Positions 29,468 to 40,500 of a stretch of DNA of 64,000 nucleotides are shown in pieces. Under the pieces are notes generated by a model. That model saw only the letters and a program-made list of their open reading frames with translations. It was not told the origin of the DNA and did not search any database. Origin of the DNA: Rhodococcus pseudokoreensis (GTDB taxonomy: Bacteria; Actinomycetota; Actinomycetes; Mycobacteriales; Mycobacteriaceae); the NCBI RefSeq assembly GCF_017068395.1, contig NZ_CP070619.1:7750001-7814000 (forward strand), given 5' to 3'. Position 1 is the first letter of the stretch; each line of letters opens with the position of its first letter. Made by a program: the position numbers and the translations under genes.

Positions 29468-30975
29468 CCGACCTGCCCGCGCAGTTGGAACGTGTCCACA
29501 TGGTCGGGATCGGCGGCGCCGGAATGTCCGGAATCGCGAGGATCCTGCTGGCCAGGGGTGGCCAGGTCTCCGGTTCGGACGCCAAGGAGAGCCGCGGCGT
29601 CCTCGCGCTGCGTGCCCGCGGCGCGCAGGTCCGCATCGGCCACGACGCCTCCGCGCTCGACCTGCTGCCCGGCGGCCCGACCGTCGTGGTCACCACCCAC
29701 GCCGCCATCCCCAAGGACAATCCGGAACTCGTGGAGGCGGCCCGGCGCGGGATTCCCGTGATCCTGCGGCCCGCGGTGCTGGCCTCGCTGATGCAGGGGC
29801 ACCGCACCCTGCTGGTGTCGGGCACCCACGGCAAGACGTCGACGACGTCGATGCTGGTGGTGGCGCTGCAGCACTGCGGGTTCGATCCGTCGTTCGCGGT
29901 CGGCGGCGAACTCAACGAGGCCGGAACCAACGCCCACCACGGCAGCGGCGACGTGTTCGTCGCCGAGGCCGACGAGAGCGACGGTTCACTGCTCCAGTAC
30001 GACCCGAACGTCGTCGTCGTCACCAACGTCGAGGCAGATCACCTCGACTACTTCGGCAGCCCCGAGGCGTACGTCCAGGTGTTCGACGATTTCGCGGCCC
30101 GGCTGTCGCACGGCGGGCTGCTCGTCGCCTGCCTCGACGATCCGGGGTCCGCGGCGCTCGCGCAGCGGGTGGCGGCGCGGGGACTGCCCGGGGTGCGGGT
30201 GCTCGGCTACGGCAGCGCCGAGAACGCGGACGGGGCCTTCGCTCCGATCGACGGCGTCGAGGTCGGTGCGCGCCTGCTGAGTTTCGAGGCCAGGGACGTC
30301 GGCGGGGTACTGCAGTTCCAGCTGGCCGGGGAGCAGGCGCCGAGAACGATCCGGATGAACGTGCCCGGCAGGCACATGGCGCTCAACGCGCTGGCCGCGC
30401 TCCTCGCCGCCCGGGAGACAGGTGCCGACGTGGACGAGATCCTCGAGGGCATCGCCGGTTTCGGGGGAGTGCACCGCCGGTTCCAGTTCACCGGCCGCGA
30501 GCACGGGGTCCGCGTGTTCGACGACTACGCGCACCACCCGACGGAGGTGCGGGCGGTGCTCGGCGCCGCCGCCGATCTGGTGCGCCAGCCCCACGAGGCC
30601 GATCGCCGCGAATCCGAGGACTCGGTGCGCAGCGGCAAGGTCATCGTGGTCTTCCAGCCGCACCTGTATTCCCGCACAGCAACATTCGCGGAGGAATTCG
30701 GGCACGCACTCGACCTCGCCGACGAGGTCGTCGTCCTCGACGTGTACGGCGCGAGGGAAGAACCGCTCCCGGGAGTCAGTGGCGCCCTGGTCGCGCTGTC
30801 GGTGTCGAAGCCGGTGCACTACCAGCCCGACCTGTCGCAGGCGCCGCGTCAGGTCGCGGCACTCGCGTCCCCTGGTGACGTGGTCATCACCATGGGTGCA
30901 GGCGACGTGACGATGCTCGGGAACCAGATCCTCGACGCTCTGCGTGCGGCTCCGCACCACCACCCGTCGCGATGA
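29464..30975 (+). CDS. murC: UDP-N-acetylmuramate:L-alanine ligase
   Basis: First amino-acid addition to UDP-MurNAc. 503 residues. [19 protein letters not shown] (UDP domain), [15 protein letters not shown] (ATP loop), [23 protein letters not shown] and FQPHLYSRT. Ahead of the FQPHLYSRT motif lies an acidic, charged insertion ([15 protein letters not shown]), probably a surface loop. ATG start overlaps murG, stop overlaps ftsQ. Confidence 0.97.
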   Translation: MTDLPAQLERVHMVGIGGAGMSGIARILLARGGQVSGSDAKESRGVLALRARGAQVRIGHDASALDLLPGGPTVVVTTHAAIPKDNPELVEAARRGIPVILRPAVLASLMQGHRTLLVSGTHGKTSTTSMLVVALQHCGFDPSFAVGGELNEAGTNAHHGSGDVFVAEADESDGSLLQYDPNVVVVTNVEADHLDYFGSPEAYVQVFDDFAARLSHGGLLVACLDDPGSAALAQRVAARGLPGVRVLGYGSAENADGAFAPIDGVEVGARLLSFEARDVGGVLQFQLAGEQAPRTIRMNVPGRHMALNALAALLAARETGADVDEILEGIAGFGGVHRRFQFTGREHGVRVFDDYAHHPTEVRAVLGAAADLVRQPHEADRRESEDSVRSGKVIVVFQPHLYSRTATFAEEFGHALDLADEVVVLDVYGAREEPLPGVSGALVALSVSKPVHYQPDLSQAPRQVAALASPGDVVITMGAGDVTMLGNQILDALRAAPHHHPSR

Positions 30976-31856
30976 CGCGGGAGCGCCGCGGCCGGTCCGA
31001 GAGGCCGGACCGCCCCGTCCGCCGCGACGCCGCGCGCAGTCCGCGACCGGGCGCGTCCGGCGCGCGCGCCACGGCGGGCGAGGGGACGTCCGCGCGGCGG
31101 CGCAGCGCGACCGCCACCGACCCCGGCACGCGGCGCACCCGCGAATCGGCTTCGGCGGCACGGAAGTCCGCGGCGGTGCAGGCGCCGCGGCGTCCGTGGT
31201 ACCGGCGTCCTGCGGTGATGGGCGCCGTCGGCGTCGTGGTGGTCGTGGCGCTCGGTCTCGTCGCGTGGTTCACGCCGCTGCTGTCGGTACGGCAGACGGA
31301 CGTCGCGGGGGCGACGTCGATCTCCGAGGAGCAGATTCGCCAGGCGCTGGCGGTGCCGCAGGGGCAGCCGCTGCTCCGCGTCGACACCGAGGGCGCGGCG
31401 CTGCGGGTCGCCGCCATCCCGAAGGTGGCGTCCGCCCGCGTGCAGCGGGTGTACCCGTCCACCATCCGCGTCACGGTAACCGAGCGGGTGCCCGTCGTGT
31501 TCGTCGACAGCCCCGGCGGCACCCATCTCCTCGACGTGGAGGCCGTGGATTACGAGATCGCCCCGCCGCCGCCCGGGGTGCCGCGACTGGTGACGGAGAA
31601 GCCGGGGTGGGGCGACCCGTCGACGGAGGCGGCGATCGAGGTGCTGGAGTCGATGCCGCCCCAGCTGCGCGGTCAGGTGGGACAGGTTGGCGCGAAGTCG
31701 ATTTCGGATATCGCGGTGACCCTGCTCGACGGCCGGGTCGTGGTGTGGGGTGGCACGGAGAAGTCCGAGCGCAAGGCCGCGGTCACGCTGCCGTTGCTCA
31801 CCCAGCCCGGGCAGACGTACGACGTGTCCAGTCCGGACCTGCCGACGGTGCGGTGA
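30972..31856 (+). CDS. ftsQ: Cell division protein FtsQ
   Basis: Bitopic divisome protein. 294 residues: an 80-residue arginine/alanine-rich disordered cytoplasmic N-terminus, a membrane helix (about 81-100), then the POTRA domain ([24 protein letters not shown]) and the FtsQ beta domain ([31 protein letters not shown]). ATG start overlaps the murC stop. The long basic N-terminus is larger than in E. coli but usual for actinobacteria. A 217-base gap with a promoter separates it from ftsZ. Confidence 0.95.
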   Translation: MTRERRGRSERPDRPVRRDAARSPRPGASGARATAGEGTSARRRSATATDPGTRRTRESASAARKSAAVQAPRRPWYRRPAVMGAVGVVVVVALGLVAWFTPLLSVRQTDVAGATSISEEQIRQALAVPQGQPLLRVDTEGAALRVAAIPKVASARVQRVYPSTIRVTVTERVPVVFVDSPGGTHLLDVEAVDYEIAPPPPGVPRLVTEKPGWGDPSTEAAIEVLESMPPQLRGQVGQVGAKSISDIAVTLLDGRVVVWGGTEKSERKAAVTLPLLTQPGQTYDVSSPDLPTVR

Positions 31857-31979
31857 GGGGGCGTGACCCGGATGCGAGAGAGTTGCGGGCGAGTTCGTCA
31901 AATAACTCGGCGCGTCTCGGCGCGCCTAATGGCGTATCCGTATGACGGTGCATAGCGTTTCGCTCTAGTCGAGCAGCAC

Positions 31980-32008
31980 TTGACATAACCGTAACCCTAT
32001 GGTTGATG
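31980..32008 (+). promoter_or_regulatory. Candidate ftsZ promoter
   Basis: Perfect -35 TTGACA (31980-31985) followed after 17 bases by TTGATG (32003-32008), in the gap between ftsQ and ftsZ. AACC-CTAT-GGTT forms a small inverted repeat in the spacer. An ftsZ-specific promoter inside the dcw cluster is common in actinobacteria. The -10 is weak, so a second promoter is possible. Confidence 0.5.
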
Positions 32009-32073
32009 TTGAGGGTTCAGGCTGGGCTGATCTGTACGAAAGCGTGATACACACTCATGGAAGGCGAGAGCCG

Positions 32074-33273
32074 ATGACGCCCCCGCACAACTACCTCGCC
32101 GTAATAAAGGTCGTCGGCATCGGCGGCGGCGGCGTGAACGCAGTCAACCGGATGATCGAGCAGGGACTCAAGGGAGTCGAGTTCATTGCCGTCAACACCG
32201 ACGCGCAAGCGCTGCTGATGAGTGACGCCGACGTCAAGCTCGACGTCGGCCGGGAACTCACCCGCGGGCTCGGCGCCGGCGCGGATCCCGAAGTCGGCCG
32301 CAAGGCCGCAGAAGACCACAAGGACGAGATCGAGGAAGTCCTCAAGGGCGCCGACATGGTGTTCGTGACCGCAGGCGAGGGCGGCGGCACCGGTACCGGT
32401 GGCGCACCGGTCGTGGCGAGTATCGCGCGCAAACTCGGAGCCCTCACCGTCGGTGTCGTCACCCGGCCCTTCTCCTTCGAGGGCAAGCGCCGCGGCGGTC
32501 AGGCCGACACCGGCATCCAGTCGCTGCGTGAATCGTGCGACACCCTCATCGTGATCCCCAACGACCGCCTGCTGCAGCTCGGCGACGCCGCGGTCAGCCT
32601 CATGGACGCGTTCCGCAGTGCCGACGAGGTTCTGCTCAACGGTGTCCAGGGCATCACCGACCTCATCACCACCCCCGGACTGATCAACGTCGACTTCGCC
32701 GACGTCAAGGGAGTCATGTCCGGTGCGGGTAGCGCGCTGATGGGCATCGGATCCTCGCGCGGTGAGGGCCGGGCCATCAAGGCCGCGGAATCCGCGATCA
32801 ACTCCCCGCTGCTGGAGGCGTCGATGGAGGGTGCGCGCGGCGTGCTGCTCTCGATCGCCGGTGGCAGCGACCTCGGCCTGTTCGAGATCAACGAGGCTGC
32901 GTCGCTGGTCCAGGAAGCCGCCCACATCGACGCCAACATCATCTTCGGTACCGTCATCGACGATTCGCTCGGCGACGAGGTGCGGGTCACCGTCATCGCC
33001 GCCGGGTTCGACGGCGGAACCCCCACCCGCAGGCCGGTCGAGTCGGGTGCCGCCGGTCGCAGCGCCATCGGCGCCGGACGGGCGGGCGAGGTCGGGCAGT
33101 CGGCCGAGCAGCAGAACAGCGAGCCGATGTCGGTGACCCGCGAGACGATCAGCTCGCACCAGGGCCCGAGCAGTCTGCCGCCGCTTCCCGGGAACGGGCA
33201 GTCCCGTGCGGTGCCGGTGTCCGACGAGGAGGGTGAAGACGAAGTCGACGTGCCCTCCTTCATGCGTCGTTGA
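32074..33273 (+). CDS. ftsZ: Cell division GTPase FtsZ
   Basis: Tubulin homolog forming the Z ring. 399 residues. [19 protein letters not shown] at the N-terminus, the tubulin signature [14 protein letters not shown], synergy-loop [11 protein letters not shown], and a C-terminal linker of about 80 residues ending in an acidic stretch plus DVPSFMRR, the conserved tip that binds partners such as SepF. The start is ATG 32074 with GGAAGG upstream; an in-frame start at 31999 has no site. No ftsA is present, as in other Actinobacteria. TTGA overlap with pgeF. Confidence 0.98.
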   Translation: MTPPHNYLAVIKVVGIGGGGVNAVNRMIEQGLKGVEFIAVNTDAQALLMSDADVKLDVGRELTRGLGAGADPEVGRKAAEDHKDEIEEVLKGADMVFVTAGEGGGTGTGGAPVVASIARKLGALTVGVVTRPFSFEGKRRGGQADTGIQSLRESCDTLIVIPNDRLLQLGDAAVSLMDAFRSADEVLLNGVQGITDLITTPGLINVDFADVKGVMSGAGSALMGIGSSRGEGRAIKAAESAINSPLLEASMEGARGVLLSIAGGSDLGLFEINEAASLVQEAAHIDANIIFGTVIDDSLGDEVRVTVIAAGFDGGTPTRRPVESGAAGRSAIGAGRAGEVGQSAEQQNSEPMSVTRETISSHQGPSSLPPLPGNGQSRAVPVSDEEGEDEVDVPSFMRR

Positions 33274-34013
33274 GTTCGCCGTCCGCCCCCGAGTTCAGGG
33301 TTCGCCGGGTCGTCACCACCCGTGCCGGAGGACGCTCCGTCGCACCGTACGACACGTTCAACCTCGGTGATCACGTCGGCGACGATCCGGCTGCGGTGGA
33401 GGCGAACCGGCGCCGTCTCGCGGGCGAGATCGGCGTGCCGTTCGACCACCTGGTGTGGATGGAGCAGATCCACAGCCGCAACGTGACCGTCGTCGACGGG
33501 CCCACCGACACGCCGGTGCCCGCGACGGACGCGCTGGTGACGACGGTGCGGGGGCTCGCGCTCGCGACCCTCAGCGCCGACTGCGTCCCGGTGCTGCTCT
33601 CCGACGACGAGGCCGGGGTGATCGCCGCCGTCCACGCCGGCCGGATCGGCGCCCGCATCGGCATCGTTCCGCGGGTTCTCGACGTCATGGTCGAGCAGGG
33701 AGCGCGGATCGATCGGATCGGCGCGTTCCTGGGTCCGGCGGCGAGTGGCAGGCAGTACGAGGTGCCCGCGGCGATGCAGGCGGACGTCGAGAAGTTCCTT
33801 CCCGGCAGCGCCGTCCGCACCGTCAAGGGGACCCCCGGTCTCGACCTGCGGGCAGGTCTGCGGAAGCAACTGCTCGACGCGGGGGTCGCGGGAGTTGCGG
33901 AGGATCCGCGCTGCACCATCGAGGACCAGACGCTGTTCAGTCATCGCCGCCAGGCCCCGACCGGTCGGCTCGCGGCGGTGATCTGGATGGATACTGGGCA
34001 GGACAGCGTGTGA
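33270..34013 (+). CDS. pgeF: Peptidoglycan editing factor PgeF (YfiH/laccase-domain family)
   Basis: 247-residue member of the YfiH/DUF152 family. PgeF hydrolyses mis-incorporated L-Ser precursors; some relatives have purine nucleoside or copper oxidase activity. Signatures seen: MEQIHSRNV (first metal His), [12 protein letters not shown] (Cys), [13 protein letters not shown] (second His), and [13 protein letters not shown]. The common HAGWRG is HAGRIG and the usual Cys after GPAIG is absent, as I believe is frequent in actinobacteria. TTG start overlaps the ftsZ stop, so expression is tied to ftsZ. Stop abuts a 25-bp triplicated repeat. Confidence 0.9.
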   Translation: MSSPSAPEFRVRRVVTTRAGGRSVAPYDTFNLGDHVGDDPAAVEANRRRLAGEIGVPFDHLVWMEQIHSRNVTVVDGPTDTPVPATDALVTTVRGLALATLSADCVPVLLSDDEAGVIAAVHAGRIGARIGIVPRVLDVMVEQGARIDRIGAFLGPAASGRQYEVPAAMQADVEKFLPGSAVRTVKGTPGLDLRAGLRKQLLDAGVAGVAEDPRCTIEDQTLFSHRRQAPTGRLAAVIWMDTGQDSV

Positions 34014-34086
34014 CGACTGCCGGCGGTGCCGGCCTTGACAACTGCCGGCGGTGCCGGCGGTGACAACTGCCGGCGTCGCCGGTGAG
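34012..34086. repeat. Three tandem 25-bp repeats between pgeF and yggS
   Basis: Units start at 34012, 34037 and 34062 with exact 25-base period. The first two differ at two or three positions; the third diverges at its end. Each has GACAACTGCCGGCG and units one and two contain GCCGGC-GGT-GCCGGC, a self-complementary core. The array begins in the pgeF stop codon and ends 24 bases before the yggS ATG. Confidence 0.9.
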
Positions 34087-34110
34087 GGATTCGGTGTGGG
34101 AGTGGAAACG

Positions 34111-34836
34111 ATGAGCAGGGTCGGGGACATCGAGGCTGCGCTCGGCGCCGTGCGCGCACGGCTCGACGCGGCGTGCCGGGACGCCGGCCGCGACCCCTCG
34201 GAGGTGTCGCTCCTGCCCGTCACGAAGTTCTTCCCCGAATCGGACGCGCGGATCCTGTACGACCTCGGCTGCCGTGAATTCGGGGAGTCGCGGGAGCAGG
34301 AGGCCACGGCCAAGATCGCGGAGTTCCGCAACGCGGTGACGGACCCGTCGGTGCGGTGGCACATGATCGGGCACCTGCAGCGCAACAAGGCGAAGGCCAT
34401 CGCGCACTGGGCGTATGCGATCCACTCGGTGGACAGCGAACGACTCGTCGGCGCCCTCGGCCGCGCGGCGACCACGGCCCTGGAGGCGGGGGAGCGGCCC
34501 ACGCCGCTGCGGGTGCTGCTGCAGGTCAGTCTGGACGGTGATCCGCAGCGCGGCGGCGCCGCGATCGCCGACCTCGATCGCCTTGCCGCGCAGGTGCAGT
34601 CGTCGCCGGGGCTCGAGTACCGCGGACTGATGGCGGTTCCGCCGATCGACGCAGACCCGGACGCGGCGTTCGAGGAACTGCAGAAGATACACGTGCGGTT
34701 GCAGCGCGACCATCCGGATGCGACGGAACTCTCGGCGGGCATGACGAATGATCTCGAGCACGCCGTCCGACACGGGTCCACCTGCGTGCGTGTCGGAACC
34801 GCGCTGTTGGGTTCGAGGCCTATAACCTCGAAATAG
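34111..34836 (+). CDS. yggS: PLP homeostasis protein (YggS/COG0325)
   Basis: 241-residue TIM-barrel protein binding pyridoxal phosphate through the lysine of LLPVTKFFP; it has no known catalysis and buffers PLP. Other signatures: LGCREFGESREQEA, WHMIGHLQRNKAK, IHSVDSERL, GLMAVPP, and the C-terminal LSAGMTNDLEHAV with GTALLG. The start is ATG 34111, with a weak GGAG site. Conserved partner of sepF in Gram-positive dcw clusters. Confidence 0.94.
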   Translation: MSRVGDIEAALGAVRARLDAACRDAGRDPSEVSLLPVTKFFPESDARILYDLGCREFGESREQEATAKIAEFRNAVTDPSVRWHMIGHLQRNKAKAIAHWAYAIHSVDSERLVGALGRAATTALEAGERPTPLRVLLQVSLDGDPQRGGAAIADLDRLAAQVQSSPGLEYRGLMAVPPIDADPDAAFEELQKIHVRLQRDHPDATELSAGMTNDLEHAVRHGSTCVRVGTALLGSRPITSK

Positions 34837-34921
34837 ATCGCTCAGGTGATCGCCAACCCGTCCACACCGCTGCGACCGGTCGCAGTTGGATCCTGTCCGC
34901 CGCGCCAAGGAAGGTCGATCA

Positions 34922-35599
34922 ATGAGCAGTCTGCACAAGTTCAAGGCTTACTTCGGCATGGTTCCCCTCGACGACTACGAGGACGAGTACCTGGACGAGC
35001 CGGAACCTGCGCGCAGGCCCGCTCGACCGGCGCGCGACGGTGGACGCGATCCGTACCTCGACCGTGACGACCGCGACTTCGCCGAACCGGCCTTCAGCAA
35101 GGCCGCCTACGCGCCCGGTCGCCGGGACGACCTGGACGACGACTTCGACCGCTACGAGAGCCCCCGGCACTCGTCCCGGGTGGAACCCGTGGCCGTCCGG
35201 TCGGCACGTCCCAGCGCGAGCGGTGCTGTGCGCGGCAGCACCCGCGGCGCGCTCGCCGTCGACACGCGATCCGACCGGGTCGAGAGCCGTCGCGGACCCC
35301 TCTTCGACGAAGGTGGCCCCCTGTCCAAGATCACCACGCTCCGCCCCCGCGACTACGGGGAGGCCCGCACCATCGGCGAGCGGTTCCGGGACGGCACCCC
35401 CGTCATCATGGATCTCGTCGAGATGAGCAACGCCGACGCCAAGCGCCTCGTGGATTTCGCCGCCGGTCTGGCATTCGCGCTGCGCGGGTCGTTCGACAAG
35501 GTGGCCACGAAGGTGTTCTTGCTCTCACCCGCAGACATCGACGTGTCCGCCGAGGAGCGTCGCCGCATCGCGGAAACCGGTTTCTACAGCCAGAAGTAA
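34922..35599 (+). CDS. sepF: FtsZ-membrane anchor SepF
   Basis: 225 residues. An N-terminal amphipathic helix ([13 protein letters not shown]) would bind membrane. An acidic, disordered linker of about 100 residues follows, then the conserved SepF domain ([51 protein letters not shown]). With FtsA absent, SepF is the main tether of FtsZ. The start is ATG 34922 with AAGGAAGG upstream. A hairpin terminator follows 50 bases after the stop. Confidence 0.96.
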   Translation: MSSLHKFKAYFGMVPLDDYEDEYLDEPEPARRPARPARDGGRDPYLDRDDRDFAEPAFSKAAYAPGRRDDLDDDFDRYESPRHSSRVEPVAVRSARPSASGAVRGSTRGALAVDTRSDRVESRRGPLFDEGGPLSKITTLRPRDYGEARTIGERFRDGTPVIMDLVEMSNADAKRLVDFAAGLAFALRGSFDKVATKVFLLSPADIDVSAEERRRIAETGFYSQK

Positions 35600-35649
35600 G
35601 CCGGGGAGCGGGGGAAACGACCATCGGGATCCGAACGTCCGACACGACG

Positions 35650-35699
35650 CGAGCCGCGACGGCTGTGGCGCAGAACGCCCTGGCCACGCGGCTCGTTTT
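35650..35699 (+). terminator. Intrinsic terminator after sepF
   Basis: CGAGCCGCG (35650-35658) pairs with CGCGGCTCG (35687-35695), followed at once by TTTT. Inside the loop GGC/GCC and GGCG/CGCC extend the stem. One of the few hairpins here with a T run. Confidence 0.8.
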
Positions 35700-35732
35700 G
35701 ATCGCCCGGACATTCTCAGGCAGAGTGAAGGT

Positions 35733-36035
35733 GTGGCCTTGTTCTCGGTGATCTACTTGATACTGTTTGTCTTTTGGCTGCTTCTCATCGGCAGAATCAT
35801 TGTCGAGTTCGTACGGACCTTCGCACGAGACTGGCGGCCAACCGGCGTCGTGGTCGTCATTCTCGAAGCGATTTTTACGGTCACCGATCCACCGGTCAAA
35901 CTGCTTCGGCGGTTGATCCCCCCGATCAATCTCGGTGGGGTGCGGTTGGATCTATCCATCATGGTCTTGCTGTTCATCGTCTTCATCCTGATGTCGATCG
36001 TTCAGGGACAAGCGCGTGCCGCGGGAGTGGTGTGA
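35733..36035 (+). CDS. YggT-family membrane protein
   Basis: 100 residues and two long hydrophobic helices (about 1-24 and 76-95). Between them lies the YggT signature DPPVKLLRRLIPPINLGGVRLDLS. The family is conserved between sepF and divIVA in Gram-positives; role unclear, linked to osmotic tolerance and envelope in some species. The start is GTG 35733. Codon use is less G+C-biased than its neighbours, normal for a hydrophobic protein. Confidence 0.93.
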   Translation: MALFSVIYLILFVFWLLLIGRIIVEFVRTFARDWRPTGVVVVILEAIFTVTDPPVKLLRRLIPPINLGGVRLDLSIMVLLFIVFILMSIVQGQARAAGVV

Positions 36036-36137
36036 CAGAATGGACCCCATTGATCCAGTCTTGTTTCACCGTTACGTAGACTGCGCTGTAACTGAATGCT
36101 TGCTAGACCGCCAAATGACGCGTGAAGGGATCCTTCC

Positions 36138-36989
36138 ATGCCGCTGACTCCCGCTGATGTGCACAATGTCGCGTTCAGCAAGCCACCGATCGGTAAGCGG
36201 GGCTACAACGAAGACGAAGTCGATGCGTTTCTCGACCTCGTCGAGCAAGAGTTGTCGCGCCTGATCGAGGAGAACGCCGACCTTCGGCAGCGAGTTGGGG
36301 AGCTCGACAAGGAGCTCGCCGATGCGAAGAAGGCTCCCCGCTCCACGTCTGCAGCACCCACTCCTGCCGCCAAGGCGGAGCCCGCTCGCGTCGTCGAGCA
36401 GCCCAAGGCGCCGGCTGCGGCGCCCGCTCCGGCCCCGGCCGCCGCGGCTGCCCCGGCTCCCACTCAGGGCGCCGACGCTCACATGCAGGCCGCCAAGGTT
36501 CTGGGTCTCGCCCAGGAGATGGCAGACCGTCTCACGAGCGACGCGAAGACCGAGTCCGAGCAGCTGCTCGGCAACGCACGCACCAACTCGGAGCAGTTGG
36601 TCAGCGACGCACGGAACCGTTCCGAGACGATGATCTCGGACGCCCGCCAGAAGTCGGAAGCACTGATCACCGACGCTCAGACCCGTTCCGAGACCCAGCT
36701 GCGCCAGGCCAAGGAGAAGGCCGACGCGCTGCAGGCGGACGCGGAGAAGAAGCACACCGAGATCATGGCGACGATCAACCAGCAGCGTTCGGTGCTGGAG
36801 GGTCGAATCGAACAGCTCAAGACGTTCGAGCGCGAATACCGTGTGCGCCTGAAGTCGTACCTGGAGTCGCAGCTCGAGGAACTGGAGCAGCGGGGATCCG
36901 CGGTTCCGGTGGACGGCGGTCAGGATTCGTTCGCGCAGGGTGGATCGCAGTCCAATTACAGCCAGTCCTACGCCAAGGGCAATAGCTGA
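36138..36989 (+). CDS. wag31: Polar growth protein Wag31/DivIVA
   Basis: 283-residue coiled-coil scaffold that marks poles and directs apical wall synthesis. The N-terminal membrane-binding domain is [20 protein letters not shown] with [18 protein letters not shown] coiled coil follows, then an alanine/proline-rich linker (about 70-115). The second long coiled coil repeats SDARxx[12 protein letters not shown] units, and the tail contains SYAKGNS. The start is ATG 36138; upstream GAAGGGATCCTTCC supplies the ribosome site and is partly self-complementary. In mycobacteria Wag31 is phosphorylated by PknA/B. Confidence 0.96.
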   Translation: MPLTPADVHNVAFSKPPIGKRGYNEDEVDAFLDLVEQELSRLIEENADLRQRVGELDKELADAKKAPRSTSAAPTPAAKAEPARVVEQPKAPAAAPAPAPAAAAAPAPTQGADAHMQAAKVLGLAQEMADRLTSDAKTESEQLLGNARTNSEQLVSDARNRSETMISDARQKSEALITDAQTRSETQLRQAKEKADALQADAEKKHTEIMATINQQRSVLEGRIEQLKTFEREYRVRLKSYLESQLEELEQRGSAVPVDGGQDSFAQGGSQSNYSQSYAKGNS

Positions 36990-37038
36990 CTGAGCGCGCG
37001 GTAGTTGCCCAGCCAGCGGCCCGGATAGAGGTTGAGCC

Positions 37039-37290
37039 GTGCTGGTCGTGACACTCGCTCTTGCAGCGGTGGGGTTCGCTCTCCTGGTGGTGGCTCTCAT
37101 GACCGGTTCGGTCGTGTGGGCCTGGGGATGCATCGTGGTATGCGTCGCCGGAGCGGTCCTGCTGCTCGTCAGCGCCCTCGCGGGCAAGAAGGCCACGGTC
37201 GTGCCGGGGCAACCCGCGAGCGGCGTCCCCGGTGACCGCGGTCCCGCAGCGGATACGGACACGACGCCCGGATCCGACGAGACCGACTGA
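37039..37290 (+). CDS. Small two-helix membrane protein (Rv2144c type)
   Basis: 83 residues: two hydrophobic helices (about 1-22 and 26-48) and a short acidic, threonine-rich hydrophilic tail. The start is GTG 37039, with GAGG 7 bases upstream. Sits directly after wag31 as Rv2144c does in M. tuberculosis. No known function. Confidence 0.82.
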   Translation: MLVVTLALAAVGFALLVVALMTGSVVWAWGCIVVCVAGAVLLLVSALAGKKATVVPGQPASGVPGDRGPAADTDTTPGSDETD

Positions 37291-37319
37291 GCTGCCGTCC
37301 GGCGGTGGCGGTTAGACTG

Positions 37320-37552
37320 CATTCAGCGAATAATTCAGTAATCGAGTTTCGCGGCGACGATCCGGCCATCACCGGGGAGCCTTCGGAAGAACGGCCGGCA
37401 CGCCGGCTCAGTAGAACCGAACGGGTGGGCCCGTCACAGCCCGGCACCGAGAGGCGCCCTCCGGGGTGCAAGCGGGGTGGTACCGCGGTAGGTGACGCAG
37501 GAGGCGTCCCCGTCGTCCCCGTGCCGAGTACGTCAGGCACGAGGAGATCGCG
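37320..37552 (+). promoter_or_regulatory. T-box riboswitch leader of ileS, translational type
   Basis: The T-box consensus TGGTACCGCGG is at 37478-37488. Upstream, CCGG-CCATCA-CCGG (37362-37375) presents ATC (37368-37370), an isoleucine codon, in a short hairpin loop, as expected of the ultrashort stem I in actinobacterial ileS T-boxes. Downstream there is no terminator. A GTGCC/GGCAC stem (37521-37540) abuts the ribosome site GAGGAG (37541-37546). ACCGCG of the T-box can also pair with CGCGGT (37550-37555), which spans the GTG start. I infer that uncharged tRNA-Ile frees the start region. Confidence 0.85.
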
Positions 37553-40500
37553 GTGACCGACACCAGCAACGTGACCAGCAGCAACGAGTCGTACCCCAAG
37601 GTCGATTACGGCGTCTCCCAGGACGCCGGCGTCCGGTTCCCCCAGATCGAGCAGCGGGTGCTGGCCGGCTGGGACGAGGACGACACGTTCCGGGCCTCGG
37701 TCACCCAGCGCGACGACGCCCCCGAGTTCGTGTTCTACGACGGCCCGCCGTTCGCGAACGGTCTCCCGCACTACGGCCACCTCCTCACGGGGTACGTCAA
37801 GGACCTGGTCCCGCGGTTCCAGACCATGCGCGGCAAGAAGGTCGAGCGCCGATTCGGCTGGGACTGTCACGGGCTGCCCGCCGAACTCGAGGCGGAGAAG
37901 CAACTCGGCATCAAGGACAAGGCCGAGATCGACGTCATGGGTCTCGAGAAGTTCAACGAGTACTGCAAGTCGTCGGTGCTGCGCTACACGGACGAGTGGC
38001 GCGACTATGTCACCCGTCAGGCCCGGTGGGTCGACTTCGACAACGACTACAAGACCCTGGACCTCGACTTCATGGAGTCGGTCATGTGGGCGTTCAAGGA
38101 ACTGTTCGACAAGGGCCTGATCTACCAGGGCTTCCGCGTGCTGCCGTACAGCTGGTACGAGCAGACGCCGCTGTCGAACCAGGAGACGCGGCTCGACGAC
38201 GCGTACAAGATGCGCCAGGATCCGGCCGTCACGGTCGACATGCCACTGCGCGGTGAGGGACCGCTCGACGGCGCCAACGCCATCATCTGGACCACCACCC
38301 CGTGGACGCTGCCGTCCAACCTCGCCGTCGCGGTCCACCCGGACATCGACTACGTGCAGGTCGCGGGTGGCGACGGGAAGCGTTACGTACTCGCGAAGGA
38401 CCGGCTGGGGCACTATGCCCGCGAACTCGGCGAGGCGCCCGAGGTGCTGTCCGAGCACAAGGGCTCCGAGCTCGTCGGGCTCAGCTACGACCCGCCGTTC
38501 GACTTCTTCGCCGGCCACGACAACGCGCACCGGGTGCTGTCCGCCGACTACGTGACCACCGAGTCCGGCACCGGAATCGTGCACATGGCACCGGCTTTCG
38601 GTGAAGAGGACTACGACTACTGCGTCCGCAACGGCATCGAACTGGTGCAGCCGCTCGACCCGGGCGGCAAGTTCACGGCGATGGTGCCGCCGTACGAGGG
38701 TCTGCTGGTGTTCGACGCGAACCCGGTGATCATCAAGGACCTCAAGGCTGCTGGAAAGTTGCTGCGGCACGAGACGATCGAGCACTCGTACCCGCACAGC
38801 TGGCGCAGCGGGCAGCCGCTGATCTACATGGCCGTCCCCTCGTGGTTCGTCGCCGTCACCAAGTTCCGCGACCGCATGGTGGAGCTGAACCAGGACATCA
38901 CCTGGGTGCCCGAGCACATCCGCGACGGACAGTTCGGCAAGTGGCTCGAGGGTGCCCGCGACTGGAACATCAGCCGCAACCGGTACTGGGGCAGCCCGAT
39001 TCCGGTGTGGGTGTCCGACGATCCGGCGTACCCGCGCACCGACGTGTACGGCTCCCTCGACGAACTCGAGCGTGACTTCGGGGTGCGGCCGACGGATCTG
39101 CACCGCCCGATGATCGACGACCTGGTGCGCCCGAACCCGGACGACCCGACCGGCAAGTCGATGATGCGCCGCGTGCCGGAGGTCCTCGACTGCTGGTTCG
39201 AGTCCGGGTCGATGCCGTACGCGCAGGTGCACTACCCGTTCGAGAACCGGGAGTGGTTCGACTCCCATTTCCCGGGCGATTTCATCGTCGAGTACAACGG
39301 GCAGACCCGCGGCTGGTTCTACACGCTGCACGTGCTGGCGACGGCGCTGTTCGATCGTCCCGCGTTCAAGACCGTTGCGGCCCACGGCATCGTCCTGGGC
39401 GAGGACGGCCTGAAGATGAGCAAGTCCAAGGGCAACTACCCGGACGTGAAGGAGGTGTTCGAGCGCGACGGCTCCGACGCCATGCGCTGGTTCCTCATGT
39501 CCTCGCCCATCCTGCGCGGCGGAAACCTCGTCGTCACCGAGCAGGGCATCCGCGAGGGTGTCCGGCAGGCGCTGCTGCCGCTGTGGAACGCGTGGAGTTT
39601 CCTGCAGTTGTACGCGCCGACGTCCGGTGAGTGGCGCACGGATTCGACGAACGTCCTGGACCGGTACATCCTCGCGAAGCTGGCGGGCACCCGGGACGTC
39701 ATCACCGACGCGCTCGAGACGAACGACATCGCAGGGGCGTGCGACGAACTGCGCACGTTCTGCGACGCGTTGACGAACTGGTATGTGCGGCGGTCGCGTT
39801 CGCGCTTCTGGGACGAGGACGCCGAGGCCGTCGACACCCTGCACACCGTGCTCGAGGTGGTCACCCGGCTCGCCGCTCCGTTGCTGCCCCTGATCAGTGA
39901 GGTGATCTGGCGGGGGCTGACCGGCGGACGGTCGGTGCACCTCGCGGACTGGCCGGCCCAGGGTGAGCTGCCCGCGGATGCGGAGCTGGTGTCGGCCATG
40001 GACGAGGTCCGGTCGGTGTGCTCGACGGTGCTGGGTCTGCGCAAGGCGCAGAACCTGCGGGTGCGGTTGCCGTTGCCCGAGGTGACGGTCGCCGCCGAGG
40101 ACGCGGAGCGGCTGCGCCCGTACCTCGGCCTGATCGCCGACGAGGTCAACGTCAAGAAGGTCGACCTCACCACCGACGTGGACGTGCACGGCCGCTTCGA
40201 GCTCGTCGTCAACGCGCGCGCCGCGGGGCCGCGGCTGGGCAAGGACGTGCAGACCGTCATCAAGGCCGTGAAGGCCGGTGACTGGTCGGAGAATTCGGAC
40301 GGCGTCGTCGTCGCGGCGGGGATCGAGTTGCTGCCGGAGGAGTACACGCAGCGTCTGGTCGCCGCCGAGCCGGAGTCGACGGCGGCCCTGCCCGACGGTG
40401 CCGGTCTGGTGGTCCTGGACTCGGCGGTCACCGAGGAACTGGAAGCCGAGGGCTGGGCGAAGGACCGGATCCGCGAGTTGCAGGACGCGCGCCGCGCGGC

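Noticed and set aside
31906..31925. Direct repeat CTCGGCGCG twice at 10-base spacing before ftsZ
   Set aside because: Too short and of biased composition to claim an operator; it is not repeated elsewhere in the gap.
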